From: Meloidogyne chitwoodi
Taxonomy: Eukaryota; Nematoda; Chromadorea; Rhabditida; Meloidogynidae
Direction: 5' to 3'
Assembly (NCBI GenBank): GCA_015183035.1
Contig: JACZZP010000014.1
Coordinates: 2,170,001-2,234,000, forward strand
Length of the DNA stretch: 64,000 bases
Shown here in pieces: positions 16,961 through 29,100 of the stretch. The position numbers and the translations under genes are program-made. A model generated the notes under the pieces. That model did not search any database. It was not told the DNA's origin and saw nothing but the letters and a program-made list of their open reading frames with translations. Numbering within the stretch: position 1 is the stretch's first letter; each line of letters starts with the position of its first letter.

Positions 16961-19900
16961 ATGAATAAAATGCCATTAAAATACAAATCTTATGATGACT
17001 TGAAGGCAAAATCAGAAATAGATAAGAAAGTGCTTTATCAATTAAAACGTTTTGACATTAACAAGTAAATTTTTTTATAATTTTTTCAATTTTTTTAAAA
17101 AGATGTTTTAAACACTTTGTTGAAACGGAAAGAGAAGCGCGTTCATTCAAACACAAAGGAAATGATGAAGATGCATTTATTTGTTATCAACGAGCTTTGG
17201 AACTTTCTCGACTTGTTAATGATAAAATAGATTTGGTTTTTAAAAGAGGACAGGTTTTTTTAGAAAATGTTTTTTGTTTTTAAAAATTTCTAGGCTGCTA
17301 GAGATTTTTATAATATATCGAATGATATGTGTACTGCAATTGATTTACTTTCAGAAAATTTAAGAAGGCGTTATAAGGAATTATATTTTGTGGAAAAGAC
17401 TGGTGAGTGATTAAAATTTGAAATGTTGTTTTTTTTTTAAATTTAATTTTTTTTTTAAATAGAAATGACTCATCAACAACCTCCTCCTGAATCAAACAAC
17501 ATTTTTTTCGATTTATATATTAAACCAAATATTCTGCTCAATTTTGTTCAAGAAAAATATGCCAAAGTTTTGATCCTTGATTATAGAGAAAACAAAAGTC
17601 GATATATAAAATGTGATTTGAAAAATTGTGGAGAAATTAATGTTGTACATGTTGAACCATCAACTATTGTTTTGGGGTTTTTTTTAAACTTTATTTTAAA
17701 TTTTTTTTTTGTTTTTTTTATAGAAGTTTGGTTCATACAATAACAAAAACTTTGGATATAAGTGTTAGACCTTATATGGAAAAAATTTCTCAATTTGATT
17801 TGGTTATTCTTTTGGGTGATTTGAATGATATAACTAAAGAAAATGGAACAAAAACAAAAATTTTGTATGAGGCATTGACAACGGTTTTTTTTTAAATTTA
17901 TTTATAGTTTAATTTATTTAAAATAGTATAATCGTACAAATCGTTTAAAACATCCCCCTCTAATTTTGGAAGATGGTTTTAGAGGTTGGGAAATGACATA
18001 TCCATGTTATACAATTTCATCAGAAAATGTACCTATTTTTGAAAAGACTTTTGATGAACAATTTTCTGTTTGGATGGAAGAATCTAAACGAGGTTTTTTT
18101 TTAAACTTTTTTCTTTTTATTATTTGAATTATTTTAGTAAATCGCCTTAACTTTAACTACCCAAATTTGTCTCTACTTTTTCCTCAACCAAAAAATGATC
18201 AATTTATTGAATCTTCTAATGATTTTTCTTCAAATAATAATAATAAACAAACACCTTCTGTTGCTGATAAACTTATTCAAAGAAAAGGTTTTTTTTAAAC
18301 TTTTTTATTATTTAAGATAAAGTATTTTTTTCTTTAAGATGAAAGATTGACTGAAGAAAAAAATGTTCCTCCTGAAACTGTGTTTTCATCAAAAAAGATG
18401 ATGATGATTCCCCTTATTGATCGATCGAAGAAACCTGCTGGTGGTTCTTCTGTAGATCCAGAAAAACCTGTCATTGATTATTCATTTCTGGACAAGGAGA
18501 ATATCATGGATTTTTCACGAATAAATATGAGGTTGGCACTTCCCCAAGTCCTTGGTGGTGCCCGTATTGCAAGGTTTTTTGTACAAGTATTTGGTGCAAT
18601 TTTTTCTTTTTTCAGTGCTGGACCATCAGTAGTAACACCTGGCGGCCCAATACTACATACACCTCATCAACCAATAATACAAACTCCACAACAACCTTCT
18701 AGGCCAACAACTCCAGATCGTTCAACAAAGAAGGGAATTCTTCAACAATCTCAACAGTAAATAAATTATAAAAAAATATTTTTAATTTTTTTTAAAGAAG
18801 CGAATCGACCGCTTTCTTTGCAAATGTTTATAAAATATCAATTGGCAAAATTATGGAAGAATCTAATTATAAACAATTGAAAATAGTTTAGTTTTTTTCT
18901 TTTAAATTTTATTTATTTTTTTTTAAAAAAAAAAGAAACCTGGTCATACTGGTTTGGTAAATATGGGAAATACTTGCTTTATGAACGCAACTTTACAAGC
19001 TCTCTTTCACACACCTTACTTTTCTGAATTGTTTAGAGGTCATAATGCAGCAAATTTAATAAATACGTAAAAAATTTAAAAATTTTTTTAAATTAAAAAA
19101 ATTTAGAAAAAATTCATTGGGAACTAAAGGAATTATTTCTTGTTGTTTTTCTGCATTAATTGACATTGTTTGGTCTGGTGAATATTCTGCAATTCGACCA
19201 TTTTCATTTCTTGTATTTTTTTTTAATTAATAATTTAAAAAAATGTTTTTTAGGATATGTTTGCAAAAAGAGTAAATGCAACATTAGCAGATAGACAGCA
19301 ACATGATGCACAAGAATTTCAAATTTATTTATTAGATGCTTTACATGAAGATACGAATAGGGTTTAAATTAAAAAATTTTTTTTTTTAAATTAAATTTTA
19401 ATTTAATTTTTAAAAAAGGTTGACAAGCGTCGTCCATTCGAACAAAATTATGATGGTTCCAATTTGATGGCAAGTGCAGAAGATTTTATTAAACAATCAA
19501 GGCATTTTTCTTCTTCTCCTGTTAATGATATTTTCAATGTAAAATTAATTATTTTTTAATTATTTTTTTAATTTTAAAGTTGTTGACTGTTTCTGTTTTA
19601 CAATGTAAATCATGTTCTACAAAAAGTGCATGTTTTGAAGGTTTAAATCAAATTAGGTTTATTTAAAAAAAAATTTTAAATTTTAATTTTATACAATTTT
19701 TTTATAGTGTTGAACTTCCTAATAATAATTTGGAATCATCTGGACGTATTTTTAGGTTAAAAGAATGTCTTAATACACATTTTTCTACCACGGTTTAATT
19801 TTATTTTTTTTTAATTAAAAAAATGTTTATTTAATTAAAAAAAAAATTTTTAGACACTCGATGCTCCTTGGGATTGTCCCCGTTGTAAAAGCAAACAAAC

Positions 19901-20441
19901 AGCAACTCGAACAACAAAAATTTGGAGTTATCCAAAAATATTAATAATTCATTTAAAAAGATTTTCTTTTAATTGTGGACGTTTTGTAAAAAATGAAATT
20001 GATGTTCACTTTGATATTGACAGTTTTGATTTGGCACCATATACACACGCAAAATCGACTTCTTTTTTACAAAATAAAGTTGAATATAATTTATTTGCTG
20101 TTACGGTTTGTTTTTGTTTTTTTTTTTAATTAAAAAATAATTTAAATTAATTTTTTTTTAATTTAAAAGAATCATACGGGTACTTTAAATAGTGGACATT
20201 ACACTTCAAATGTAAAAAATCTTGCAAATGAAAATGAATGGTTACATTTTGATGATGAGAATTGTACACGTATTAGGAATATTTCTTCTGTTGTGGTATA
20301 TAATTTTTTATTTTTTGTAAAAATTGGAAAAATTAATTAAAAGAAAAATTCAATTTTTTCGTTTAGACAAAACACGCATTTCTTCTTTATTATGTACTCG
20401 GTAAAAGTGGACAAGAAGATGGAAAAAATGCTCTATTATAA
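16961..20441 (+). CDS. Ubiquitin carboxyl-terminal hydrolase, USP8-like
   Basis: This is a cysteine deubiquitinase that in relatives acts on endosomal cargo with ESCRT-0. Domains in order are an N-terminal helical MIT-like dimer domain (about residues 1-130, with CYQRALELSRLVNDK and DLLSENLRRRYKELY), a rhodanese-like domain (AKVLILDYRE to RGWEMTYPCY), a proline/serine/threonine-rich linker, and the USP catalytic domain. The Cys box is GLVNMGNTCFMNATLQALF, the zinc-binding pairs are CKSC and CPRC, and the His box is NHTGTLNSGHYTS with HFDDENC. The protein ends LLYYVLGKSGQEDGKNALL. An intron at about 18572-18614 splits the linker, and a phase-0 intron joins the linker to KPGHTGLVN, so this is one gene and not two. 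The domain order matches USP8. The start follows a GACACAG acceptor. Confidence 0.9.
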
Positions 20442-20652
20442 TTTTCCCAAACTTGAAAAATGAGGAGAAGATTTTTTTGAAAATTTTTAGGATGAAATTT
20501 ATTATATTTTTTTTCCTGTAATATTAATGATGTATATGTAAATAAATATTTTAGTTATATTAATTACAAATTTAAAGTTTAATGATTATTTTCATGAAGA
20601 ATATTTATTTAATTTTTAATTTATTTTTCAGCATATTTAGAATAATTAAAAA

Positions 20653-21214
20653 ATGGCATTAATTTATCCAAAAGAATTGTGCCATCTAATTTTGGAAAAT
20701 GACAAATGTACAGCTTCAATGATAGATTTTACACAACCAGTTTATCAAGATGAAGAATTTGATGATGATATTTGTAATAATAAAAAGAATAAAAAAAATA
20801 AATTTGATGATAAAGAAGAAGAAGAAGAAAATGAAAAAAATAGTAATATTATTGTCGTCAAAATGTCTTGTAAAAAATGTGGAGAATTTGAAATGGAATA
20901 CATTGCTGCTGGTCAAGTATTAATTAATAAAAATGTGTTAAATGGAATTCATATATTAATGTATCATCCATTTTGTGCTTGGAAAATTTCACGAAGGTTT
21001 ATTTTTATTTTTTTTTAATTAATTTATATAATTTTTAAATATAGTTTGTCAGACAAATATCCATATTTAGATTTGGATTCAAGGTTTTTTTATTTAAATT
21101 TAAAAAAATATATTTTTTTTTAATTTTGGGTTTAACAAACTAATCTGTTCAAAATGCTCAACAGAATTTTTATCGTTAGATGAACTTGTTGAACATGCAA
21201 TTGTACATATTTAA
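20653..21214 (+). CDS. Small zinc-finger protein, family not recognised
   Basis: The protein starts MALIYPKELCHLILENDK, has an acidic/lysine/asparagine-rich stretch, a CKKCGEFEMEYIAAGQ segment with HPFCAW about 40 residues later, and ends in a C2H2 finger (C-x2-C-x12-H-x3-H, CSKCSTEF...ELVEHAIVHI). The first half could bind a second zinc. The function is unknown; nucleic-acid binding is only an inference. Exon 1 to exon 2 splices cleanly (CACGAAG/GT to ATATAG/T). The third exon has the right frame (FNKLICSKC), but no AG dinucleotide occurs between the exon-2 donor and that frame, so the last junction is non-canonical or the gene is decaying. It lies about 210 bp after the deubiquitinase on the same strand. 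Confidence 0.6.
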
Positions 21215-21636
21215 TAAAATAAATAGAATTTTATACTAAATAATTTTAAAAGAAATTTTTTATTTTTTAATAATAAAATTTATATATTTTATTAAATTTT
21301 TATTTACTATTTTAAGATTGTTCAATCTTCTCGATTATTTTAATAATTTTTTTTCATAGTATATAACAGAAGCATACATAGAAGCCACAATTTAAAAAAA
21401 TTTTGGCTGATTTTAAAAGTTCTTACATTTTTGTAAAATACATTTTCGATTAGTGACAAAATGTCATATTTGGTTTTTTGATGTTTTGTTATTTTTCTAT
21501 TTGTTTTAAATCGATTGATTTATGGCTACTGTATTAAGCTATTTTGTATAACTATTATTTTTTAAGGATTTGGTTAGCGCTTTATTCTTTATTTTCTTCA
21601 CAAAAGTTTGTGCAACTGCAACATAATAATAATAAA

Positions 21637-23949
21637 ATGTCGGATGAATATAAACCAGAGGAGAGTGAACTTGGCAATATACAGATTGGACAAAAGAGAC
21701 AAAACAATGAAAATGGTGGACCAGCTTCTAAGAAAGCTAATGTCTCAGAATCTGGTTTTTTTTTATTAAATAAAGCGTTTGAATGTTTAATTTTTTAGAT
21801 ACAGTGCAAATAAAAGTTTTGATTCCTTCTCCAGCTGTTGGAGCTCTTATTGGTTAGATCTTGTATTTTCAATTTTTTAATATTTTGATTTAAGGTAAGG
21901 GCGGTGAGACGATGCGAAACTTGAAGAATGACACGGGATGTCGTGTGCAAATGTCAAAGAATCAAGAGTTTTATCATGGAACTACTGAGCGAATATGTTT
22001 GGTTAAAGGAAAGATTTCTTCAGCAATGATTGTGTAATTTACTTTCAATATTTTTAAATATTTAAATAATTTATTTTTTTCAAGTATGGGTGCCATTTTA
22101 GAGAAGATTCAAGAAAAGATTGAGGGGCATCATCCTTTAGACCCTTTTGACCTTAAAGGATTGGACAGAACAAATGAGGTTTTTTTAATTTTAATTTTTG
22201 ATTTATTAATAAATAATATAACAGATGAAATTTATTGTTCCCAACACTTCTGCTGGAATGGTAATTGGAAAAAATGGAACCAGTATCAAAGAAATACGAG
22301 AGACAACAACTGCAAATATTCAAATATATCCAAAAGCTGGCACTGATGAAGCCAAAATGTCTTTGGAGCGTGTAATCACAATTGGACATGAAACGAATGA
22401 AGTGCTTATGAGTGCAATGCAAAAAGTTTTGGAAAAAGTTTGTGCTGATCCTATGCATTCTCAACCAATTACTTCAAATGAATCACAAACGGTACGAAAC
22501 AATGTATCTCTTTTTAAATTAATAAATTTGCATTTTTTTAATGTTTGTTATTTCACAGATTAGCTCTGGATATGATTTTGCTAATAACCGTGTCGTTACA
22601 GGATCTTCTCAATTTGCTGGAATGCAACCAACTCAAGCTTGGCAAAATCAGTCTTCAATGGGTTTAAATTTTTATTTTTAATTATTTTTTAATAAAAACG
22701 AAATTTTAAGATCAAGCAATTGGAAAACAGTTCAATTCTAATTCAATTAAATTTAATCCTCTGCAAGGAACTGGAAATAACGAGGTTAAATAATATATTT
22801 TTTCAAAAATATATTTAAATGAGTTTTTTTTTTCAAGTTGTTAGCATTTTTGGATAACTTACAATCGACTTTGCGCTCTTCTGGTTTTAATGATCAAAGT
22901 GTTAGTGAAGTAATGCAGGCAATGCAAGTGCTCGCCAAATACAATATTATGGTTTTTAATTTTTATTGTGACTGTTTTTAATTAATTTATTTTTTTAGGG
23001 ACTTGGTTTGGGTTTAGGTGTAGCCGCAATGGCCCAAATGCGAAATAGTGAGAATGCTAATTTACAGCAACAAAATGTTTTACTTGGCGGTGGTCAGAAT
23101 GCTTCAATGCAACAGCAGCAACAACGTTTTGATGTTATTACACATTCTCAAAATGCTAATCTAATGACTGGAAATTCTATTCTTGATACTCATCAAAATT
23201 CATTAGATCAGGTTTTTTTATATTTACATTTAAAATTTAAAAATATTAAAAATTTAGAATATGGGAGGAGGTGCTGGAGGTGTTTTAATTGATGTTATGA
23301 GCCAGAAAAAGAGTGGAGGTAATTCTAATACTTTTGCGAATTCTATAATAAAGGAGCGTATTTTAGAGGATGGCCGTGTTGAACTTGAGGTTTAATTTTT
23401 TTATTTATGTCTTAAAAGCAAATTAAAATATTTTAAGGTTCCCGATAATATTGTTGGCGCTGTTTTGGGTCCTCGTGCAAAAACATTAATTGAAATACAG
23501 CAACTTTCTGGTGCTAAAATTGAAGTGTAAGTATTATTAACTAATTAGGTATATAGAGATCGGGCTTTCTTTTCACAATCTATCTGAAATCGTAATTTCT
23601 GAATTATTTTTAAAAGAATTCTAACTATTATCCTACCTATTCTCACACAAAAATCATTTTTTCAATCTTCTTTTTTAAAGTCATAAGCGAGGATCTGCTA
23701 CTACAAGTCCAGGAGGACGTCTTGTAAGGTTGTTTTAAATATTTTTTCTCATTTTATTTTTCAAATCTACAACAATAAATTCATAATTTCATTTTTTTCT
23801 AATCATTTTTTTCAACAATCTCGAGAGCATTTTTTCATTTCTTATTCAGTTTAACTGGTGACAATAATAGTATTGTTAATGGCCGTATGATGATAGAAAA
23901 AGTTATAAATCAAGAACAACAACGCCGTTCTCTGTTAGGGACTCGTTGA
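21637..23949 (+). CDS. Nova-like three-KH RNA-binding protein
   Basis: Nova-family proteins bind YCAY-type RNA and steer alternative splicing. KH1 reads VQIKVLIPSPAVGALIGKGG with GTTERICLVKG, and KH2 reads MKFIVPNTSAGMVIGKNG with SGYDF further on. A long glutamine/asparagine/serine-rich linker (about 200 residues) separates these from a C-terminal KH3 (VELEVPDNIVGAVLGPRA to SPGGRLVSLTGDN). The spacing KH1-KH2-long linker-KH3 is typical of Nova. KH3 has GPRA in place of the usual GKGG loop, which normally contacts RNA backbone. The last two introns (about 160-170 bases) are longer than those upstream. An upstream in-frame ATG exists at 21544, but 21637 (MSDEYKPEESELG) is the better start because the intervening residues look like 5'-UTR translation. 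Confidence 0.88.
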
Positions 23950-26119
23950 GAGTGTGTGAGAGAGAGAGATGCTTCTTCTTTATTATTTTATTTTTTTCAT
24001 ATGAAAACTTTTATCAAAATCAAATATAATTAATTCATTTGCAATCATACACAAAAAATAAAAACGTATTCTTGGGGATTTTTTGATTGAAAAAAATTAG
24101 AGAGAGAATAGTGCTGGAGTAAAAAAATAAATAAAAAAATTGAAAATAAATTTATTTAAAAAAAGACAATATTTTCTTGTTTAAATTACACACTATTCTC
24201 GGCAAAATTACAAACAAAAATTTATATATTTTTTATTTTTTTGTCTCTTTATATTAACTACAAAAAATAATATTATTTTAATTGCTTGTTATTTTGGGGG
24301 GAAAAAATCATTATTTTAGTTTTTTATTTTTTTGCACTTTTCTATATTTGTAAATTGCAAGTTTTTTTATTTTTATTATTTAATCGTCTAATGATCAATT
24401 ATTTTATTATTTAATAAAAAATATTTTTTTAAATCTCACTAATTATATTCAAAAATTGATAATTAAAAAGGGGATGAAATTTTAAAAAGAAGAGAAAAGG
24501 TGAGTGAAAAAAAATTTTTTTTTTAATTTAAAAAATTTCATCTCCTTATTTTTATATTTAAAAGAAAATATCTTTGATTTTCGATTATTTTTAAAATTTT
24601 CTCGATATATAATTTTTATATTATTTTTTTCGTACTTGTGTTCATTTTCTAATTTTTGATATTATTCAAATAATAAAACATGGCTTTTTTTCTTCTTCTT
24701 TGGATATGAATAATAGACCAGCAGAGCTTTTATTTTTAAAATTAAAAATATTTTTAGAGCAAACGTCTTCGATCATCGGTGGCATAAAATGTATCAAATA
24801 TAAATAATTGGTATTTTTTTTATTTTTTGAAAGAATTTGGATTCAAACATTTTTTTTTAAGGTTGAAGAATGTTTGTTAAGCTAAAACAGTGCAAAGATG
24901 GAACGACGTTATTTTGACTGGATGATGGTATTATTATTAACTTTTATTAATTTTTTACTTAAAAATTTGTTTGTTTATATTTTTAAATTTCGCGTTGGGC
25001 AGTAAATTAGTATATATATTTTTGATTAAATTAGCTCTAAAATAAGAGGAATTCTTTATTTTTGGGTTTTTCTATTTTTTGACCTTGATCTAAATATTTC
25101 TATTTTTGAACTTTTTTCTCTGTCTTCTCGAACTTTAAATATAATCATTGGAGGCCATCTTAATATAGGAAAAGAGGGGAAAGATATATTCCGATAATAA
25201 TAAAAATATTTAAAAGAAAGGAAGGAATTTTTAGCGGAAATTATTATTTAAAAAGGAGATGGATATTTGCTTGTTTTAATTTTATAATAATTAGTTTGTT
25301 TTTGTCTCTTTTTTCAAAATTATTTGTTTAAAAATATTTATAATAATTGAAAGCTAAAAATAATTATTTTAAAAAAATAAATAAAAATTTATGTTTGTTG
25401 TTTTTAAAAAAAAAAAGAAGAGATTTTGGGGGGGAAAAAGAAAAGGAAAACCGGGGGTGGTTTAATAAAAATGTAAAAAACAGATCGCTCGCGTTTTTGT
25501 GTGTGTTTATTAAAAACCAAAAATAAAGCTTTTTTTCTGTATATGCCATTTTCTCCTTTTTGGTCATCATTTTGTGGGTCAGCAACATGCATGCTTGCAC
25601 TCGTTTTATATAAGAAAAGAGAGAAAAGGGGAATGAATTTTTCGCCGTTTTATACAAAAAAAAAGAAAGAAAGATTTGTGAGCAGAACAACGATCTCCTT
25701 CTTTATAATTTTCTTTAAGAGATTGAAGAGGCGGGCAAAAATTTTATATATCAAATTTTTTTTTTAGCTTCAAATCTCTTTTCTCCCCCTTCTTTTTCTT
25801 CTTGTTGTTGTTGTCATTTTCTTTCTTCTTTCTTTATTACTTTTTCAATTTTACAACAACAACACTGCCAATCCTTCTTTTAATATTAAATCCCAAAATT
25901 CGCACCATCATCATCATCTCTTAAATATGTTTTTAGAAAAATTTTTTTTTGATGTTACAACCGGTAGGGTTAAGAAAGAATTTTTTATGTTTTTTTTACG
26001 GAAAGAGCTTAATATCATTTATTTATATTAATTTTTGTTTGTGTGTGTCTACTTTTATATTCTCGTTTTTAAAAAATTCCAAATTATATTAGTATTTCAA
26101 TTTCATTTTTTTAGTCAAT
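23950..26119. other. Long intergenic spacer with possible 5' leader of the moulting gene
   Basis: About 2.2 kb without a supported gene. It begins with GAGAGA microsatellite and AT-rich sequence after the KH-protein stop. A short frame starting at 24898 (MERRYFDWMM) follows an acceptor-like TTTTAAG but runs only about 35 residues and has no homology I know. The rest is homopolymer-rich. Promoter and 5'-UTR of the next gene presumably lie here. Confidence 0.5.
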
Positions 26120-29100
26120 ATGATTCGATTTTACGAATTTAAAGCATTTTTATTCTTTTATTTATTATTTTTGGTACAAAGTTCTGAAATAGGAGGTATT
26201 TTTAATTCAAAAAAAATTTTACTTCATTTGATTTTATTAAAAAATATATATAATTTAAACTTTTTTAGATTCACCTCAATCTTTGGACACATGCAAACGT
26301 CAACCTTTTCGTGGTCGATGTCCACCAGGGCCAAATGGTGTTCAGATGCGTTCACAATTTGTATTACGTTATTACTTACGCAATGGAGAATGCATTTCTT
26401 ATCCTTACGGTTTTTTTTTTAATCTTAAAAATTTGTATAAAAATATATTATTTAGGTCATTGCGTAAGCGATGAGAATGAACCTCGACTTTTTCGTTATA
26501 AAGAGGAATGCGAGGATGCATGTAAAGGGAGTAGCGGGAATGGAAAAGAGGTTAAGATTAATTAAAAATGAATTTTATTTTTGGAATTGAGAGATAAATC
26601 ATTTTTAAAAGATAAAAATGATTTTAAAATTTAGGTTACCTACGCAACTGCAAGTCCTTCTGTCAATGCTGATGTTACAAGTAGTAGTAATACAAAAAAA
26701 GAAGTAATTTTGACTGATTTAAAAATTGGAGCAAATTCTTCTCCAAAAATAACAACAACAGAAGCACCACCACAACCAAAAACTGGTATATTTTTAAATT
26801 ATTTAAAATTTAAAAAATTCTTTTTTTTTTAAAAGATTGCCAACGGAAACGCGAAAATGCTGAAAAGCAACAAAATAAGGAAGGAACATTTTTACCAATT
26901 TGTACAAAAGAAGGTCAATTCTCTCCATTACAATGTAAACCAAATGGAAATGAATGTTTTTGTGTTGATAAAAATGGAATTGAATTGAAGCATTCTCGTA
27001 CATCAACAAAAGATTCTAAACCAGATTGTGAAAGTATAATAAAATTTATTTATTTTTTAGTTTTTAAATTATTATTATTTTTTTTAATTTTAAAGAAATT
27101 GCTTTTGTTTCTTCACAGCCTGTATTAGTTCAAGATTGTAAAAATTCTCCTGATTCAGGCCCTTGTACTTCAAACATTATTTATTGGAATTTTAATGAAG
27201 CTAATGGTCATTGTAGCATTTTTAATTATTCTGGATGTGGTGGAAATGGTAATAAATTTGGAAGTCGTCTTGAATGGTTTTTTTTTTTTAATTTTGAATA
27301 AATTAAATATTTTTTTTTAAAGTGAGCAACGTTGTTTGAGTACAAAAAAATGTCCGGGAGGTCAATTGCCGTTGAAAGATGCACAAGGACTTTTGGTTGA
27401 TTGTTCAAATGCAAATTGGTAAATTTTAAAAATATTTTTTTATTACAAGAATTTTTTTAATATAAGAAATGGCTAGTTTTTGGATATATGTAGGTGGAAT
27501 TTCGCTTTTTTACAATTTTTTGCGAGGGTATAAGACCTATTAAAAAGAAAGGAAAATAGTCGCTCCCTAGCTAAGTCGGTAAAGCTTCCGATTATGCGTG
27601 CGCGAAGGCACTGCGAAGTCAACAGGTTCGATGCCTGCCGTTGGCTAAGATTTAACTTTACTCTTTCTTTTATAAATTTAAATATAAAATTTTTTAGTCC
27701 TCCAAGTTTTTCTTGTCATTCATCAATTTGTTGTCAATTAATAGTAGAGAAGGAGCCAAGTCGTGAACAATCACCAATTTTAGAGGAAACTTCTACAACA
27801 ACAACAACAAAAATATTAGATGTTTCTTCTCCTCTTCCTTTACCAAAAAATGAAAAATTAGAAATAAGTAGCAGCAATGTTTGTTCTTTACCAAAAGATC
27901 GAGGATCTTGTGATCGTAAGAGTTTTTTTTTTAATTTTGAATAAATTTTTTTATATTTATTTTAGAATATCAAATGCGTTTTTATTTTAACAAAGAAATT
28001 GGTGAATGTAAATATTTCTTTTATGGAGGATGTGAAGGAAATGATGTTTGTTTTTTTTTCTATAATTAAAAATATTTTAAATGGTTTTTTCAGAATAATT
28101 TTGCGCGCGTTGAAGATTGCGAAAAGACATGTATAAAGCCATCAGAATTAAAAGAGAAAGTGGAGGAGGATCAACAAAAAATTGCAAATATTCAAACATC
28201 GTTTTTTTCTCTTCCTATACAAACAACAACAACGAGTGTGAAGACAAGGTTTGAATTTTATAGTTAACTAAATAAGAATTAAAAACGAGACAAAATATCT
28301 CAGGAATGTAATGATCAGTCATCAATTTTTAAGAGTTTAAATTAAATTTATAAAATAAATTTGTAAGAAATGTAAAATAAATTTTTTCATTTCACTTTGA
28401 TGAATTATTATTTTTTTAAAATGTGTGTACTTTAGTTTTTATATACAGAGAAATATTGTGTTCACAGTTATTTTTCTTTATTACTAATTTATAATCGTGT
28501 CCAGACATTTGGTCTACAGATATTGCACGACATTTCGTCCCAACGGCAAAAAATCGTGGGCTCCGGTAGACGAAATGTAGTTTTTTTTTGCCGTAGAGGC
28601 AAAATGTTGTGCAATTTTGTTTGACGAAATGTATAGGTCCCTTTTTTATTTATGGATTATTGTAAACTTTGACCTTTTGTAGGAAGAAAAGAAAGGAAAA
28701 TGATGTTCACACTCAATATTTTATGTGGTCACCCTTTTTTATCTTTTCACTATTTTCCCTTTTCCTTCTTCCTTTTATTAATCTACTTGACAAAAGAAAA
28801 GAAAATAGGGAGAAATTAAAAAAAGGAACCTCAAACACATGAATATTAACCATATTTTTTTTTTTTTTTGACAATTTTCCCATTTTACTAAAATTTTCAG
28901 AACTAGTACACCTCCTCCAACACAATTTAATGAACCTGATACACCAAAATTATCATTTACTACTACTTTTCAACCACCTGAAAAGCCTGATTCATTTTTC
29001 CTTTTGCCTGGAAGAAAAGAGCAACACCAACAACAACAACAACAACCTTTTCATCCTTTACTTGGTTTAAATAGATGTCAACATCCAAAAGGTTTTTTCT

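Noticed and set aside
18347..18760. Separate gene for the linker of the deubiquitinase
   Set aside because: Splice phases connect it in frame to the rhodanese-like exons upstream and to the USP catalytic exons downstream.
24898..25006. Short frame MERRYFDWMM after an acceptor-like site
   Set aside because: Only about 35 residues, no homology, and no donor linking it convincingly to the MLT-11-like first exon with its signal peptide at 26120.
27559..27650. Functional tRNA gene
   Set aside because: A and B boxes are present, but the anticodon arm is too long and no acceptor stem forms.
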